From Ruminococcus flavefaciens (GTDB taxonomy: Bacteria; Bacillota; Clostridia; Oscillospirales; Ruminococcaceae): a DNA stretch of 14,195 nucleotides. A model generated the notes under the pieces. That model did no database searches and was not told the DNA's origin. It saw only the letters and a list, made by a program, of their open reading frames with translations. The stretch is from the NCBI GenBank assembly GCA_002348905.1, contig DEBW01000027.1, positions 1-14,195 on the forward strand. The letters run 5' to 3'. Below are positions 13,738 to 14,195 of the stretch, piece after piece. The position numbers and the translations under genes were made by a program. Each line of letters opens with the position of its first letter. The first letter of the stretch is position 1.

Positions 13738-13753
13738 GTTAGAAATTGCTAAC
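13738..13753. promoter_or_regulatory. dyad operator candidate at the copA transcription start
   Basis: GTTAG (13738-13742) and CTAAC (13749-13753) form an inverted repeat with 6 nt between. It lies right at the predicted start of transcription, a typical repressor position. It does not look like the CopY box (TACAnnTGTA); the halves recall DtxR/MntR-type sites, but the regulator is unknown. Confidence 0.45.
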
Positions 13754-13776
13754 CAGGTTGACTGAAAGGAAGTAAT

Positions 13777-14195
13777 ATGGAACAGTATAATGTTACAGGC
13801 ATGAGCTGTGCCGCCTGCAGCACAAGGGTGGAAAAAGCAGTGTCTTCAGTGCCGGGAGTAACCGGTTGTGCTGTAAGTCTGCTTACAAATTCCATGGGAG
13901 TGGAAGGCACGGCTTCTGCGGAAGATATAATAAAGGCTGTTGAAAAAGCAGGTTACGGAGCTTCAAGAAAAGGCAGTTCACGGGATGAAAGCAGTCACGG
14001 GACTGAAGAAATACTGAAGGATACCGAAACTCCGAAAATGAAAAAAAGACTTATAAGTTCAGGTATCGTACTTATTGTATTAATGTATTTTTCAATGGGG
14101 CATATGATGTGGGGGTTCCCCGCACCGGCTGCTTTTGACAATCACGTATTTCTCGGAGTGTTTGAAATGCTCCTTGCAATAGTGATAATGATGAT
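13777..14195 (+). CDS. copA: copper-translocating P-type ATPase, N-terminal part (runs off window)
   Basis: The first 139 residues of a heavy-metal P1B-type ATPase; the gene continues beyond the window. Residues 1-70 are a single HMA metal-binding domain with the copper motif GMSCAAC (C11 and C14). A charged linker follows, then the first membrane helix at about 91-112 (LISSGIVLIVLMYFSMGHMM) and the start of the second (LGVFEMLLAIVIMM). The MYFSMGHM sequence is typical of bacterial CopA copper exporters, which use ATP to pump Cu(I) out of the cytoplasm. The catalytic DKTGT and the CPC transport motif lie past the end, so metal specificity cannot be confirmed. GAAAGGAAGT upstream is the ribosome site. 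A strong promoter and a dyad operator suggest metal-responsive expression. Confidence 0.9.
   Translation, partial: MEQYNVTGMSCAACSTRVEKAVSSVPGVTGCAVSLLTNSMGVEGTASAEDIIKAVEKAGYGASRKGSSRDESSHGTEEILKDTETPKMKKRLISSGIVLIVLMYFSMGHMMWGFPAPAAFDNHVFLGVFEMLLAIVIMM

Overview
The window looks like chromosomal DNA from a fibre-degrading, gut-type Ruminococcus (Bacillota, Oscillospiraceae; R. albus / R. bicirculans / R. flavefaciens group). The evidence is direct: three secreted proteins carry dockerin modules, one also carries a cohesin, the linkers are threonine-rich, GC is moderate to low, ribosome sites are AGGAGG/AGGTG type and promoters are clear sigma-A type. The species cannot be fixed from sequence alone.

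Layout. 1-162 is the 3' end of a membrane-protein gene with a bidirectional terminator shared with a convergent Rrf2/CymR-like regulator (197-643, minus). A 163-bp MITE-like palindrome (763-925) separates it from a two-gene minus operon (80-aa unknown protein plus an SdpI-family membrane protein, 941-1542). That operon is divergent from an AT-rich ATP-grasp gene (1653-2507), and the two promoters share -35 bases. A UPF0178 gene (2539-2985) and a second palindromic repeat (2990-3069) follow. A secreted protein with an internal dockerin (3240-5288) is expressed from a clear promoter whose transcript would begin almost at a GAAA-loop hairpin. Next is an ECF sigma / zinc-finger anti-sigma pair (5397-7054) behind a textbook ECF promoter (TGTAAC-N16-CGTC) with a Fur-box-like dyad in its spacer. 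A convergent NYN-domain putative RNase follows (7133-8479, minus).

The right half is a cellulosome-related locus: a cohesin / Thr-linker / dockerin protein (8878-10065), domain-wise an adaptor scaffoldin like ScaC, faces a large secreted GH127 beta-L-arabinofuranosidase with a C-terminal dockerin (10121-13462, minus). The two dockerins are about 85% identical, so both proteins should dock onto the same cohesin class. Because the genes converge, they form a long DNA inverted repeat around a shared terminator. The window ends in the 5' part of a CopA-type copper P-type ATPase (13777 onward) with a consensus promoter and a dyad at the expected transcription start.

How the genes work together: the cohesin-dockerin protein could add a docking site to a larger complex, and the GH127 enzyme could remove arabinofuranosyl decorations from plant polymers or glycoproteins. 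The dockerin protein at 3240 has a clearly different dockerin and no recognisable catalytic domain. The remaining genes look like housekeeping, regulatory or conflict-type genes without an obvious link to fibre degradation. No tRNA, rRNA, CRISPR array, transposase or phage gene was seen.
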